Assembly (NCBI GenBank): GCA_028223895.1
Contig: JAOIVE010000001.1
Location: 1 to 64,000, forward strand
Source of the DNA: Rickettsiales bacterium
GTDB lineage: Bacteria > Pseudomonadota > Alphaproteobacteria > Rickettsiales > UBA6187
Direction of reading: 5' to 3'
Length of the DNA stretch: 64,000 nt
A model generated the notes under the pieces. That model was given only the letters and a program-made list of their open reading frames with translations. It was not told where the DNA came from and ran no database searches. Positions 43,092 through 52,342 of this stretch are shown one piece after another (the stretch's first letter is position 1; each line of letters opens with the position of its first letter). The position numbers and the translations under genes are program-made.

Positions 43092-43424
43092 TTACAGCCC
43101 CACATTGAGCAATATTTTTACATTTGCATCACCCGACGCCGCAGCTTCTGCCGCCACACCAACGATAGTATTGCCCGATGCGGTGGTGGTAAGGTTGCTG
43201 TTAGCAGTGCTCCAATAGAGCTTTGCACCCTGCGTTACCGCGCCACTGGCTTTGGGAACGCTAAACACGCCGCTAATATGCACCGCACCAGTTTTGCCAT
43301 CGGCAATGGCGGTCTTTGCCACTGCACCGATTGCACCCACCAGCACAAAATCGCCGGAAGAAACATCTGCACCTGATGGTGTGTAGTCGAGAGCTTTGCC
43401 CTCTTGAACATAGTTAGTAGCCAT
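43092..43424 (-). CDS. DUF2190 capsid decoration-like protein
   Basis: 110 residues, beta-rich. MATNYVQEGKALDYTPSGAD and VSSGDFVLVGAIGAVAKTAI are characteristic of DUF2190, a decoration or head-stabilising protein. It ends 1 bp before the joiner gene. GGAGA precedes the ATG. Confidence 0.85.
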   Translation of the reverse strand: MATNYVQEGKALDYTPSGADVSSGDFVLVGAIGAVAKTAIADGKTGAVHISGVFSVPKASGAVTQGAKLYWSTANSNLTTTASGNTIVGVAAEAAASGDANVKILLNVGL

Positions 43425-43509
43425 AAGATTTCTCCTTTAGTTTAGGCATTAAAAAAGCGGCTCAGAGAATCTGGCCGCCTGTAAGGTTGGGGTTGGTTGA
43501 GATTAGAAA

Positions 43510-45429
43510 TTAAGCACCTGGGTTTTTATACATGGTACGATATTCAAGAGGCGATGCCGCCGCATCAATGCGTACCTTGTATTCACGCCCATCAATCGTC
43601 CAGCCATCCATGTCATCTAGGAATGGCAGTGCCACACCGTCCAGATAGCCAACCTCGATAGTATCGAAGGAATTGGCATCTGCCAGTAGGTACCATGCCG
43701 TGGCTGAGGCCGCATCCAAACGGGCATCGGCAAGCACCTCAAGCGCACCATTAACGGTGGCCAGATTGCGTACTCGGCTGTTTGCCTGATCGGGATTGGT
43801 TTCAGACGACATCAGCACGGCTGCTGTATCCACTATATCTACTGGTGTTAGCATAAAGCTCGGACGGATATTCAAGGTTGCATCACCATCCTTTTGTTTA
43901 CGCATAGCAGCTCTAGCTTTACTAACACTTGCAGCAGAAATAGCAGTTCCAGATGCCGCCAGATTCTTATGATCAGCATGGAATACAGCTTTTCCGTCCG
44001 ACATATTTGGATTGTCTGTCAAAATTGAAAAGACCAGGTCACCCACAGTACGCGCTGCAGCACGTCCTAGTGTACGTGGAATGCGTGTGAATGCTTCCAG
44101 ATCATCATTGATAATGGCGTGACGGGTGATACTAAACAGTTCTCCATAAGTAGCTAACTGGATTTGCTCTCCACGCTCCCCGATTGTGGTATGTTTATAT
44201 TCGCCACCTTCTTCAACCTTGCGCAATGATGCCACCGTACCAATGCCTGTTCGAGTATGAATCTTGAAATCAGACAGATTTCCGGCGCGGGTGAATCGAG
44301 GGAATATCTCTGGCGCTTCTTCATAACCACGCAACATGGCCTTACGGGCATTGTTTTCCAAAATCTTTGGAAAATCACTGCTGGAATGGGTGAAGGCTCG
44401 TCCAATCATCGTGCTACGATCCATACCCTCGGTACGCACATTATGCAGCTCTAAGCATTTACGTGCGATATCCACCAGCTGATAACCGCATAGCTCACTG
44501 GCTTTGCTGCGATCATCCAGCAGACCCGCACGAACAGAAATAGCATCTTCCGCAGCACGAGAAAATTTCTCCGCAGCAGATTCGCCCATTTCAATGCGCT
44601 GACCACTTGCTGCTGGTTGCTCATTTTTACCGATAGCATCGAGCAGCAATTTACGCGCCTCGTTGATATCAATTTCAGGATCATCAAGGCAGGCATCGCG
44701 TACTTCCGTATGGTCATCGTGATTGGTAAAGAGCGTGCGAATCTCAGTACGGCGTGCTTTTTCAAGCTCCAGCGCACGGGTAGCACCTTCATCCGCTGCC
44801 GTTTTACGCAAGGAATCGATATCTACCTCCTCATTACGCTCCGGCATTTCATTTAATTTTTTAGGCATAATAGTCTCCTCTTGGTTAGGTTGGGGTTGGG
44901 TTTCTTCACTCCGACCAACTCCAACGGTAGAGTCGGCGGGAATATCGACCAGTGAAATCTCCATCGGTGTCCAACTGGTCACGCGATAGAGATCTGGTGT
45001 ATCTTTGTTCTCCTGTTCGAGTTTGCGCTCGTTAATACGATAAGCGACAGAAACATTACGAAGGATTCCGTCGCGCACATCCTGCCAGATGCCTTCCACC
45101 TCAGCGCGTTTAGAAAGGCGCACTTCTGCATGGCCACGGCCTTTTTCAATCCATGCACGCTCAACAACGCCGATACGATTATCGCGCTCGGAACGATCAT
45201 GGTTATAAAGAAGTGGCGCAGAGCTATTGAGGCGTTCAAGGTCTGCTTCATCCTTGTCATGCCCCAGCACCTCAATCCATGGTTCGCTGAAAAAGCTCTG
45301 GCGGGTGACAGGTTCTTCCGACGAAAAAGAAAGCCGCACAAGGCGGCTATTTTCATCAACAATCGATTCTCGCGTGAGGTCAATCGTCCTTGTCAGTAGT
45401 TCCTGATTCTTTGTCGTTTTCTTTGGCAT
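43510..45429 (-). CDS. Prohead protease-major capsid protein fusion
   Basis: 639 residues from ATG 45429, preceded by AGGAG; the frame extends further upstream into the portal gene and that part is not used. Residues 1-185 are a prohead protease (SAPLLYNHDRSERDNRIGVV with the His; TPMEISLVDIPADSTVGVG). A charged linker follows (190-300). Residues 300-639 are the capsid protein (FTRAGNLSDFKIHTRTGIGT; LAASGTAISAASVSKARAAM). Self-cleavage would free the capsid. The portal gene stop at 45380 overlaps the first 50 bp. Confidence 0.85.
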   Translation of the reverse strand: MPKKTTKNQELLTRTIDLTRESIVDENSRLVRLSFSSEEPVTRQSFFSEPWIEVLGHDKDEADLERLNSSAPLLYNHDRSERDNRIGVVERAWIEKGRGHAEVRLSKRAEVEGIWQDVRDGILRNVSVAYRINERKLEQENKDTPDLYRVTSWTPMEISLVDIPADSTVGVGRSEETQPQPNQEETIMPKKLNEMPERNEEVDIDSLRKTAADEGATRALELEKARRTEIRTLFTNHDDHTEVRDACLDDPEIDINEARKLLLDAIGKNEQPAASGQRIEMGESAAEKFSRAAEDAISVRAGLLDDRSKASELCGYQLVDIARKCLELHNVRTEGMDRSTMIGRAFTHSSSDFPKILENNARKAMLRGYEEAPEIFPRFTRAGNLSDFKIHTRTGIGTVASLRKVEEGGEYKHTTIGERGEQIQLATYGELFSITRHAIINDDLEAFTRIPRTLGRAAARTVGDLVFSILTDNPNMSDGKAVFHADHKNLAASGTAISAASVSKARAAMRKQKDGDATLNIRPSFMLTPVDIVDTAAVLMSSETNPDQANSRVRNLATVNGALEVLADARLDAASATAWYLLADANSFDTIEVGYLDGVALPFLDDMDGWTIDGREYKVRIDAAASPLEYRTMYKNPGA

Positions 45430-46930
45430 CGGGTTCTCCTTCGTTTTGATTAAAAAGTGATAATTGCTTGCCGCCATTACTGGTGCTAAAGCTGATGCCA
45501 GCTTCTTTTTCCTGTTCGCGTTCCTGCTTGATTTGCTCAAACGTATCCTGCGGATTGCCACCGCGTTCACGGATAACCTGAGCACGCGATTTAAAACCAG
45601 CGGCAACAGCCTTTTCCTCGGCAGTGACTTCTTTTTGTGGATCAATCCACGGCATCACTGGCCCTTGGAAGCCAGCTTTTTTGAGTGTGCGCGGGTTAAT
45701 CTCGTTCTGCGGCACTTGCAATTGACCAGATAACACCGCCATATCTACAAACCGCTCCCAGATAGGGCGGACGCAGCGTTCAATGAAATATTCCCTAAGC
45801 ACCGCATAATGTACCGATTGCTCCACCAGTTCCTGACGCTGGGCGGAGTATGTGCCGTTATAATCCTTGGCAATGGAGGAGTAGCCAGTGGAAGTACCAG
45901 CTGCCACCGCACGCAATTGTGAATTACGGAACTGCTCCAGCATGGTGTTGGGGCGGTTGCTATCAATCATGCCGACTTCTTCACCTGGCAGAAGATTGTC
46001 AAAAATCATACCAGGCTGCATTTTCATCAGACGGTTTCCGGCACTATCGACCTGTACACCGGATGCGGGGCCATCGAGTGATTTACGCACATAAGCGCAA
46101 ATACTCGCTGCCACCTTTGCCGCCAGCCGTTCGGAAAGCTCATAATCCTTGATATCCTCCATGCGTGTAAGCACGCTGGCAAAGATGGATACTCCGCGTG
46201 TCTGGCTGATACGCTTGGCTATTTTTAAATGGATGATCTTCTCGGCGGCAAAGCGCTTGGTATCCTGCCGTGTTACCAGCGTGTGGGCATTGCCGGGATG
46301 CTCCTTATAAAGGTAATAGGCTCGCGCTCTGCGCCATGCATTCTTTTCCACGCCGTGGAGAATGCGTTTTTTCTGGTCACTCAGGTCAAACGGCAGGAAA
46401 TCTGCTTCAATCATCTCCAGCGAATATGGAACCAGCGTATGGTGGTCAATGGTGCTACTGGTGCCTTCAATATGTTTGATAAGCACTTCACCATCGCGGA
46501 ACCAGTGCCGCGCCAGCAGGCGAAGCATGTGATTCCAGTGGCATTCCCAAGTCACTTCAGGGAAGCGAATCCATTCCTCCCACAGCTCAATCAGCTGGTC
46601 GTTGACAGGTTTGGCAAGCTCGCCTGATTTTAATTTTACCTGCGGCTCAACATTAACCCCACGCCCCACCACATTATTAACGAGGCAGTCCAATACGCCA
46701 CCAGCCAGATCATGGTTTTCATCCAAGTGACGCGCTTGCAGGCGCAAGGATTCCCCAGCGCGTTCAACAATAGCATCGCCAGAACCAGAATCCGTTTTGG
46801 TTTTCCGCAGGCGTGAAGGCTGCGCGGCTTCATAAGCACGCTGTGCTTTAAGCACTTTACGCGCCGTATCGCGACGAAGAGCTGATTCAGGCGAAATAAG
46901 CTCGATTGTTTTATCAATAAAATTAGACAT
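45380..46930 (-). CDS. Phage portal protein, lambda family
   Basis: 516 residues. RHLDENHDLAGGVLDCLVNN, WIRFPEVTWECHWNH and RQELVEQSVHYAVLREYFIE are typical lambda-type portal segments. Twelve copies form the DNA gate at one capsid corner. The C-terminus is charged and low-complexity (EGEPDAKENDKESG). Overlaps the small upstream gene by 8 bp. Confidence 0.9.
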   Translation of the reverse strand: MSNFIDKTIELISPESALRRDTARKVLKAQRAYEAAQPSRLRKTKTDSGSGDAIVERAGESLRLQARHLDENHDLAGGVLDCLVNNVVGRGVNVEPQVKLKSGELAKPVNDQLIELWEEWIRFPEVTWECHWNHMLRLLARHWFRDGEVLIKHIEGTSSTIDHHTLVPYSLEMIEADFLPFDLSDQKKRILHGVEKNAWRRARAYYLYKEHPGNAHTLVTRQDTKRFAAEKIIHLKIAKRISQTRGVSIFASVLTRMEDIKDYELSERLAAKVAASICAYVRKSLDGPASGVQVDSAGNRLMKMQPGMIFDNLLPGEEVGMIDSNRPNTMLEQFRNSQLRAVAAGTSTGYSSIAKDYNGTYSAQRQELVEQSVHYAVLREYFIERCVRPIWERFVDMAVLSGQLQVPQNEINPRTLKKAGFQGPVMPWIDPQKEVTAEEKAVAAGFKSRAQVIRERGGNPQDTFEQIKQEREQEKEAGISFSTSNGGKQLSLFNQNEGEPDAKENDKESGTTDKDD

Positions 46931-47150
46931 CTGAAAAATCCGCTAATGCTGCTTGTTGGTTTTGTTGGATGGTTTGCTCAAAAGCAGAAACGCGCCGTTC
47001 CCAATATTGAATCTGCTCGCGTATTTCCTTCGAGTTAGCCAGTGTCAGGCTGCGTCCATTCATGGTATAGCTTTGCCCTTTGGCTACCGCTAAATCCGCT
47101 GCAATCCACGCATCAAGTGCGGTTTGCGCTTGTGTTAATGTGAGTGCCAT
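46923..47150 (-). CDS. gpW-like/DUF6148 head-tail joining protein
   Basis: 75 residues. AQTALDAWIAADLAVAKGQS and a C-terminal helix IREQIQYWERRVSAFEQTI fit the DUF6148/gpW group that links the portal with the tail. Overlaps the portal start by 8 bp; 9 bp after the terminase stop. Confidence 0.75.
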   Translation of the reverse strand: MALTLTQAQTALDAWIAADLAVAKGQSYTMNGRSLTLANSKEIREQIQYWERRVSAFEQTIQQNQQAALADFSDV

Positions 47151-47159
47151 ATTGTTCTC

Positions 47160-48989
47160 CTAGTTAAAATTCCAATCTTCATAGCCAAGCCATTCGCTGG
47201 TTTGGCTGGACTCTGGCTGTTGTTCTTCTTTTTGTTTAAGTCGTTCGCGTTCTTGCTCTTTTGCTAATGCATCCAGATTTGGATTCAGGATGTGCAGTGC
47301 TGCCAAGCCATAGACGCGGCAATCTAACGCCTCGTTACGCCTGCCTTTTGGCATCACCCATATGCGTGTGGGATGGCCGTTGATGAACTTGGTCTGAATG
47401 CGTTCTGCTGTCAGTTGCTTAAAATATTTCTCCGGATAATCCGCAGGGAAATGACAATAGCCTGCGCCGGGCTGATGAATCTTCAGCCGCGAATAAATCA
47501 TCTGCTTGGCAGTATCCGTACCAATTGAAAATAATTTCACGCGCAATTTATTGTTACGGCTGAACTTGCTAACCAGCGGCTTGCCAATTTGCGATGCACC
47601 TTTGATGGCATAAACGCGTTGATGCTCACGGTTTTTACAATATTCATAAACCTTTTGCGTATGGTGACCGCCCGTATCAACGCATGCACAGGAGATTGCT
47701 AGCGTGCGCCCATCGGTCGTCGTCACCATCTGTTGCAGCACTTTGTCTAAATCTTCCCAGACTTTTAGCTGAGCTGGATCGCCATGCAGCACATGATATT
47801 GCAGCGACCAGCTTTCCTGACCCAAACCCCAGCCGATTAACTCAATTTCTAATCGGTCGTCCTGCACGTCCACACCAGCGGTAATCACCACCACGCCTTC
47901 TGGCGATATGCGCCCCCAGTTTTCTTTGCGTCCGAGCAAACCCGATGGATCAATCCCTTCGGTGGCTTCTTTCCATGTTTCGCCAAGGCTGGTATTCACC
48001 CAAACTTTGAGAGTTTCCGGCAGGCGTTTGGCTTTAAAAAAATTTACCACCATCTCTGACCATTTAACCCATGGGCTATACAGCTCAGAGATATGAAAGC
48101 CTGCAATGCCGTTAAATGCGGCTTCGGCTTTCCATTCGCCTCGTGCCAGCATCCATATTTTATCGCTCTCTTGTAGCTTGGCCTTGCAATGCTCACATTC
48201 ATAATGCGTGGTTTTAGGCTGGCGTTTCTCAAACTTCACCTGCGCCCAACTGAGCACTTGAAATGCCCCACATTCGGGGCATGGTACATAATATTTCTGC
48301 TGATCGCTTTGCTCATAACGTGCTGCAATCTTACTCTCTCCCTCATTGGTGGGAGTAGACGCTGAAACCAACAGGCGGTTCCAGAATGTCGTGGTACGCT
48401 TATAAGCCAGCGAGCCTGGGTCACCTTCCGTACCAGCCGAATGCGGATAACGGTCTTCTTCATCCAGCAGCACAATCCGTATCGGGCGACTGGCAAGCGA
48501 GGCGGGGCTATTTGCTCCCGCCATCGTAATATGCCCACCTACGAATTTCTTGTGCAGCAGCGTGTTGTTGCTATTGCGGCTGCGCGGATCACCTAATAAT
48601 TCCGCCAGCTCATCCGTATCACGAATCATCGGCGCAAGGCGGTCTTTACTCCATGTTTCCGCCATATCCAAAGTTGGCTGAATCAGCAGCAGGGGCGATG
48701 GGTCCTGATGCATAAAATAACCGATGATATTATTGATAATCTCGGTTTTGCCGATCTGCGAGCTGGTCATGTACACCACCTCCGATACGCCCGGCTTATT
48801 CACCGCATCCATCATCCCCCTTTGATACGGTGCGCGATCGGTTACCCACTTTCCCGGTTCCGAGCTTGCTTCCGGACTCAGGCGGCGATACTGATCCGCC
48901 CACTGGCTCACCGTCAGTTCCGGCGGCGGAGTCCAGGCCTTCATCACCGTCTTCATCATCTGCGGATATGTCTTCTTCTTCCGATTCAT
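47160..48989 (-). CDS. Phage terminase large subunit (GpA family)
   Basis: 609 residues from ATG 48989; ATG 48959 is an alternative. Opening LTVSQWADQYRRLSPEASSE, then Walker A-like TSSQIGKTE and Walker B-like RIVLLDEEDRY give the ATPase; the C-terminal nuclease holds ITAGVDVQDDRLEIELIGWG and a late DCRVYGLAAL. A Cys4 zinc site lies in CPECGAF and CEHCKAK. Packages DNA into the head. The start overlaps the small subunit gene by about 190 bp. Confidence 0.9.
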   Translation of the reverse strand: MNRKKKTYPQMMKTVMKAWTPPPELTVSQWADQYRRLSPEASSEPGKWVTDRAPYQRGMMDAVNKPGVSEVVYMTSSQIGKTEIINNIIGYFMHQDPSPLLLIQPTLDMAETWSKDRLAPMIRDTDELAELLGDPRSRNSNNTLLHKKFVGGHITMAGANSPASLASRPIRIVLLDEEDRYPHSAGTEGDPGSLAYKRTTTFWNRLLVSASTPTNEGESKIAARYEQSDQQKYYVPCPECGAFQVLSWAQVKFEKRQPKTTHYECEHCKAKLQESDKIWMLARGEWKAEAAFNGIAGFHISELYSPWVKWSEMVVNFFKAKRLPETLKVWVNTSLGETWKEATEGIDPSGLLGRKENWGRISPEGVVVITAGVDVQDDRLEIELIGWGLGQESWSLQYHVLHGDPAQLKVWEDLDKVLQQMVTTTDGRTLAISCACVDTGGHHTQKVYEYCKNREHQRVYAIKGASQIGKPLVSKFSRNNKLRVKLFSIGTDTAKQMIYSRLKIHQPGAGYCHFPADYPEKYFKQLTAERIQTKFINGHPTRIWVMPKGRRNEALDCRVYGLAALHILNPNLDALAKEQERERLKQKEEQQPESSQTSEWLGYEDWNFN

Positions 48990-49437
48990 AGGTAGCCAGC
49001 TCCGATAACGCCTCAAAAATGGTGCGCTTTAAAAACTTCTCAATTTCATGCGTGTCTTTTAAGTTAGAGATCTGATAGGCGGTCTTGGTCGGGATGCTCA
49101 GCATCTTGGCGCGGCACGCCGTAACCATCTGGCTCCAGTCTGCTTCCACCCGTTCTACCGTCACCAGTTCGCCCGTTCGTTCTGCCAACTCAATCTCAGC
49201 CATATCGGCTTGCGCTTTGAGCAGCCGTGCTCGTTCCAGATGCGTATCCTGTGGCGCGACACCCTGACCGAAAGCACGTTGTTGCAGATAATTGATGTAG
49301 GATCGAACGCAGCCGATTAACTCATACTGGTTCTTTTCCGGCTTCGGGATAACACCTTCTCGCGCCAGTTGCTGTACCCGCCGTTCGGATAGTCCGAAGA
49401 GTTTTGCAATAGTGCTGACAGGATAAGCCGTTGGCAT
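48796..49437 (-). CDS. Phage terminase small subunit (Nu1-like)
   Basis: 213 residues. Winged-helix start STIAKLFGLSERRVQQLARE, then a coiled coil with LLKAQADMAEIELAERTGEL, which is typical of Nu1-like small subunits. The last 60 residues are acidic and glycine-rich and overlap the large subunit in another frame, so they may be dispensable. It binds the packaging site on phage DNA. Confidence 0.8.
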   Translation of the reverse strand: MPTAYPVSTIAKLFGLSERRVQQLAREGVIPKPEKNQYELIGCVRSYINYLQQRAFGQGVAPQDTHLERARLLKAQADMAEIELAERTGELVTVERVEADWSQMVTACRAKMLSIPTKTAYQISNLKDTHEIEKFLKRTIFEALSELATYESEEEDISADDEDGDEGLDSAAGTDGEPVGGSVSPPESGSKLGTGKVGNRSRTVSKGDDGCGE

Positions 49438-49556
49438 GGTAATACGCTCATTTTATTCATAATTTTCCATCTAATTGACTTGATTAAGAGCGTGATTGAA
49501 GCATTCATGGATATGTCCTCAAAGGGCAAAACATTAATCAAAAAAGGAACTTAACA

Positions 49557-49745
49557 ATGAATCAAGAAGCTAGATTTAACGCATTTATCAAACAGCTAAC
49601 TCTATTATCCAAAGAGCATGGCATTGCCATACAAGCCATAGGAGGCGTGCATATTTTTGATAAACCCGAAGATGCCAAAAACATCGCTTATAGCCAAGAT
49701 CACACAAGCGGCGACCTTGAATACACACTTAATGAGCAGGAGTAA
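49557..49745 (+). CDS. Hypothetical small phage protein
   Basis: 62 residues. KQLTLLSKEHGIAIQAIGGV and DLEYTLNEQE suggest a compact alpha/beta protein. AAAGGAAC ribosome site. Starts a rightward unit with the DUF3489 gene 5 bp downstream. Not recognised. Confidence 0.5.
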   Translation: MNQEARFNAFIKQLTLLSKEHGIAIQAIGGVHIFDKPEDAKNIAYSQDHTSGDLEYTLNEQE

Positions 49746-49750
49746 TTACC

Positions 49751-50070
49751 ATGAAAAATACCAACAAAACTAATAAAACAAAATCACCCTCTAATGCTGC
49801 ACAAGCAACATCCAGCAACAGCGTGCAACACGATGCAACACCAAGCAACGCACCTAAAAGCCGGAAACCAAACAATCGATTATCATTGGCTTGCTCACCC
49901 GCGAGGAGGGAGCAACACTACCAGAACTCATTGCCGCCACCGAATGGAAACCCCATTCGGTACGCGGCCATCTTTCCAACCTGCGGAAAAAGCGAGGCAT
50001 GCCGATTGAGACATTTACCAACACTGATGGCAATCGCGGTTATCGTCTGGTTGAAGCTCAAGCCTCCTGA
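49751..50070 (+). pseudogene. DUF3489 protein with a frameshift
   Basis: The ATG at 49751 (GGAG upstream) opens a Thr/Asn/Ser-rich N-terminus (residues 1-38). Near 49855, in TAAAAG, the frame must shift by -1. The downstream frame then reads TKQSIIIGLLTREEGATLPE, followed by LIAATEWKPHSVRGHLSNLR and GNRGYRLVEAQAS, a clear DUF3489 HTH domain ending at 50070. Either a frameshift mutation, a sequencing error in the A run, or programmed slippage. It overlaps the methylase stop by 13 bp. Confidence 0.7.
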
Positions 50071-51290
50071 CGCTTCGCCGCCACCTGCGCGAACGATTTC
50101 TTTTCACCGGCCAGCGTTGCGTTGTTGCCGGTGAACTCTTCCCACCGTTTCACAATCACATCACAGTAAATCGGATCAAGTTCAATCAGCCGTGCTTGCC
50201 GTTTCAATTTCTCGCAAGCGATTAAGGTTGAACCTGAACCACCAAAGGAATCCAGCACAATATCACGAGTCTTGCTGGAATTCTCAATCGCACGGCACAC
50301 CAGCTCAACAGGTTTCATGGTGGGGTGCAGGTCGTTAACATTGGGTTTGTTATAATTCCAGATATCACTCTGGCTGCGATCACCACACCAGTAATGCTTG
50401 CTGCCTTCAGGCCAGCCATAGAGGATAGGCTCATACTGCCGTTGATAATCGGCACGCCCCATGGTAAAAGTATTCTTCGCCCAGATGATAAACGTTGACC
50501 AGTGCCCACCGGCTTCAAGGTAAGCCTTTTGCAGCGTGTGTAATTCGGAGGAGGACATGCAAATATACATCGCACCCTTGCATACCTTTACCATGTTGGT
50601 GCAGGCGTCCAGCAGGAACTGATAAAACCCAGCACCGAGATTATCATTCTTGATCTTCCGTTTGTTACCACGCACGCTATCTTTCATGCTCTGACCATAA
50701 TCGACATTGTAAGGCGGATCGGTGAAAACCATGTCGGCCAGTTCGTCACCCATCAGCTTTTCTAGGGTTTTGGCTTTTGTGCTATCGCCGCAAATCAAAC
50801 GATGATCGCCCAACAGCCAGATATCACCTTCCTTGGAAACGGCCACTTCGGGAGCTTCCGGTATGGCATCTTCGTCGGTGAGACCGTCCATCCCCACATC
50901 GCCCAGCAGTTTTTCAAGCTCAACAGTATCAAAGCCTGTAAGATCGAGATCAAATCCCAGATCACCTAATTCGCCCAGTTCAATCGCCAAGAGTTCTTCG
51001 TCCCATTCCGCATCTTCATGGGTGCGGTTGTCAGCCAGCCTGTACGCCTTTATCTGCGCTGGAGTTAGGCCGTCGGCAATATGCACGGGAACTTTCTTTA
51101 ACCCCAGCGACTGCGCCGCCTGTAGGCGCGTGTGGCCTGCAATAATGACCATTTCCTCATCCACTACGATGGGCTGGCGGAATCCATACTCCTTGATGGA
51201 AGCTGCCACCTTGGCGATTGCGTTTTCATTGTGGCGTGGATTCCGCGCATAGGGAATCACCCGACCGATTTCGATCAGTTCTACTTTCAT
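50058..51290 (-). CDS. ParB-domain DNA methyltransferase
   Basis: 410 residues from ATG 51290. Residues 1-95 are a ParB/Srx nuclease-like domain (QPIVVDEEMVIIAGHTRLQA). The methylase follows with DPPYNVDYG (motif IV) first and DSFGGSGSTLIACEKL (motif I) after, the order of a beta-class N6-adenine or N4-cytosine enzyme. No cognate endonuclease is adjacent, so it is an orphan phage enzyme, perhaps protecting phage DNA. Palindromes lie upstream. Confidence 0.9.
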   Translation of the reverse strand: MKVELIEIGRVIPYARNPRHNENAIAKVAASIKEYGFRQPIVVDEEMVIIAGHTRLQAAQSLGLKKVPVHIADGLTPAQIKAYRLADNRTHEDAEWDEELLAIELGELGDLGFDLDLTGFDTVELEKLLGDVGMDGLTDEDAIPEAPEVAVSKEGDIWLLGDHRLICGDSTKAKTLEKLMGDELADMVFTDPPYNVDYGQSMKDSVRGNKRKIKNDNLGAGFYQFLLDACTNMVKVCKGAMYICMSSSELHTLQKAYLEAGGHWSTFIIWAKNTFTMGRADYQRQYEPILYGWPEGSKHYWCGDRSQSDIWNYNKPNVNDLHPTMKPVELVCRAIENSSKTRDIVLDSFGGSGSTLIACEKLKRQARLIELDPIYCDVIVKRWEEFTGNNATLAGEKKSFAQVAAKRQEA

Positions 51291-51332
51291 GTTGGTTCCT
51301 GTATGTTGATTAATTCTGTGCATCCGCCATTG

Positions 51333-51366
51333 CAAACGAAATGGCTCAAATACCCCATTTCGTTTG
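51333..51366. promoter_or_regulatory. 12-bp inverted repeat upstream of the methylase
   Basis: CAAACGAAATGG (51333-51344) and CCATTTCGTTTG (51355-51366) are perfect inverses 10 bp apart. A third related copy is at 51410-51425 (CAAACGAAACGAAATG). They lie 43-135 bp before the methylase start, so are likely operator sites. Confidence 0.6.
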
Positions 51367-51471
51367 GAAACGACCTAAGTATTTGTTTTATAGAGATTCA
51401 TGCGCCGCCCAAACGAAACGAAATGCAAAGTTTTGTTTTATGCCTAGCCAAAAGCCGCGCCCTCGGCGTAC

Positions 51472-51507
51472 CCGTAGGGGCAACCCCACGGGAGTACCTT
51501 TTTGAAT
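51472..51507. other. GC-rich hairpin
   Basis: GTACCCGTAGGGG pairs with CCCCACGGGAGTAC with two single-base bulges, followed by CTTTTTG on the plus strand. Terminator-like on the plus strand, although no rightward gene precedes it; a structured leader of the methylase transcript is also possible. Confidence 0.4.
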
Positions 51508-51529
51508 CGGGCTGATTAGGTGCGGTGTG

Positions 51530-52114
51530 TTAGCGGCTTTTGAGTCGCTTGAGATAGAAGGCAAGGTTGCGCGCAAACTCAATGGGGAAGCGTTCCCGTA
51601 TCGTTGTTTGCATCACCTGATCGTTCTCACGCTGCCGGAACAACTGCATGATGCCAGGACCATACAACATCTTAAGCGGCTTACGCTTAGGGCCTTTGCG
51701 AATGTAAACCGTGGTCTTGCTTGACCCGCTGCGGCGCGGAGCGATGAAAGCTTTGCTGTAGGTGCGTGTCTTGCCATAGACCTTTGCTTTGACCAACCCA
51801 CGCTTGCCACCCTTTTGCTGAGTGGGTTTCTTGCTGCCCACCACAAACTCAATGAGCTGTAACGCACGGTCACGCGCCACCAACGTTGCCCACAAACGTT
51901 TGAAGGTTGCTTTCTGTGTTTCAATGCGCCGCTTTACACCAGCCTGCCTGCTGTTCATTTGTGGTGCTATGTGTCTGGCACTTGCCACTTTGGCACTCTC
52001 TGCCACACGATTAAGCGTCCGCACAGTTGCCTGCGGTGCCACCTGTTTTTCAAGCGTGCTTAAACTCCGCCTCAATTTCTTGAGATCGTGCTGTACTGTG
52101 ATGTCAAATGCCAT
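51530..52114 (-). CDS. Minor tail protein Z-like
   Basis: 194 residues, very basic. DLKKLRRSLSTLEKQVAPQA and TVRTLNRVAESAKVASARHI match the prophage minor tail Z family. Conserved FPIEFARNLAFYLKRLKSR ends it. Odd place: upstream of the methylase, far from the other tail genes, so it may have moved or belong to a separate unit. Confidence 0.65.
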   Translation of the reverse strand: MAFDITVQHDLKKLRRSLSTLEKQVAPQATVRTLNRVAESAKVASARHIAPQMNSRQAGVKRRIETQKATFKRLWATLVARDRALQLIEFVVGSKKPTQQKGGKRGLVKAKVYGKTRTYSKAFIAPRRSGSSKTTVYIRKGPKRKPLKMLYGPGIMQLFRQRENDQVMQTTIRERFPIEFARNLAFYLKRLKSR

Positions 52115-52342
52115 GGTAAAAATCCTAAAATGCTAGGCTGCAAGCCGTTGTTCACGCGCTCTGAATATGATTGACCAGTCCTGCAAAAGGTCTATTAATT
52201 GGTTCGAATTATTTCGGACGATGTCCACCACGCTTCGCCCTTCGGGCTATGCGTGGCGCAGCCACGTGTAGAACGTTAGGCCGAAGCAGTGCCCGGCGTA
52301 GTTAGAGCAAATCGGAAACGTAGACGGGCTGGAGCAAATACA
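52115..52342. other. Intergenic region with alternative hairpins before the GIY-YIG gene
   Basis: CCACGC...GCGTGG (52228-52256, with an inner GCCC-TTC-GGGC stem) and CGTGGC-GCA-GCCACG (52252-52266) share bases and cannot form together. GTTAGGC follows at about 52275, resembling the right end of an integron attC site, but no matching left end is seen. It may be a regulatory leader or recombination relic. Confidence 0.35.

Noticed and set aside
45430-45645. 72-residue N-terminal extension of the protease-capsid gene
   Set aside because: It overlaps the portal gene in another frame, has no ribosome site and is not like prohead proteases; ATG 45429 has AGGAG.
52228-52282. Integron attC site
   Set aside because: The right-end GTTAGGC is present but no inverse left end (GCCTAAC) is found upstream and there is no integrase, so it is only listed as a hairpin region.
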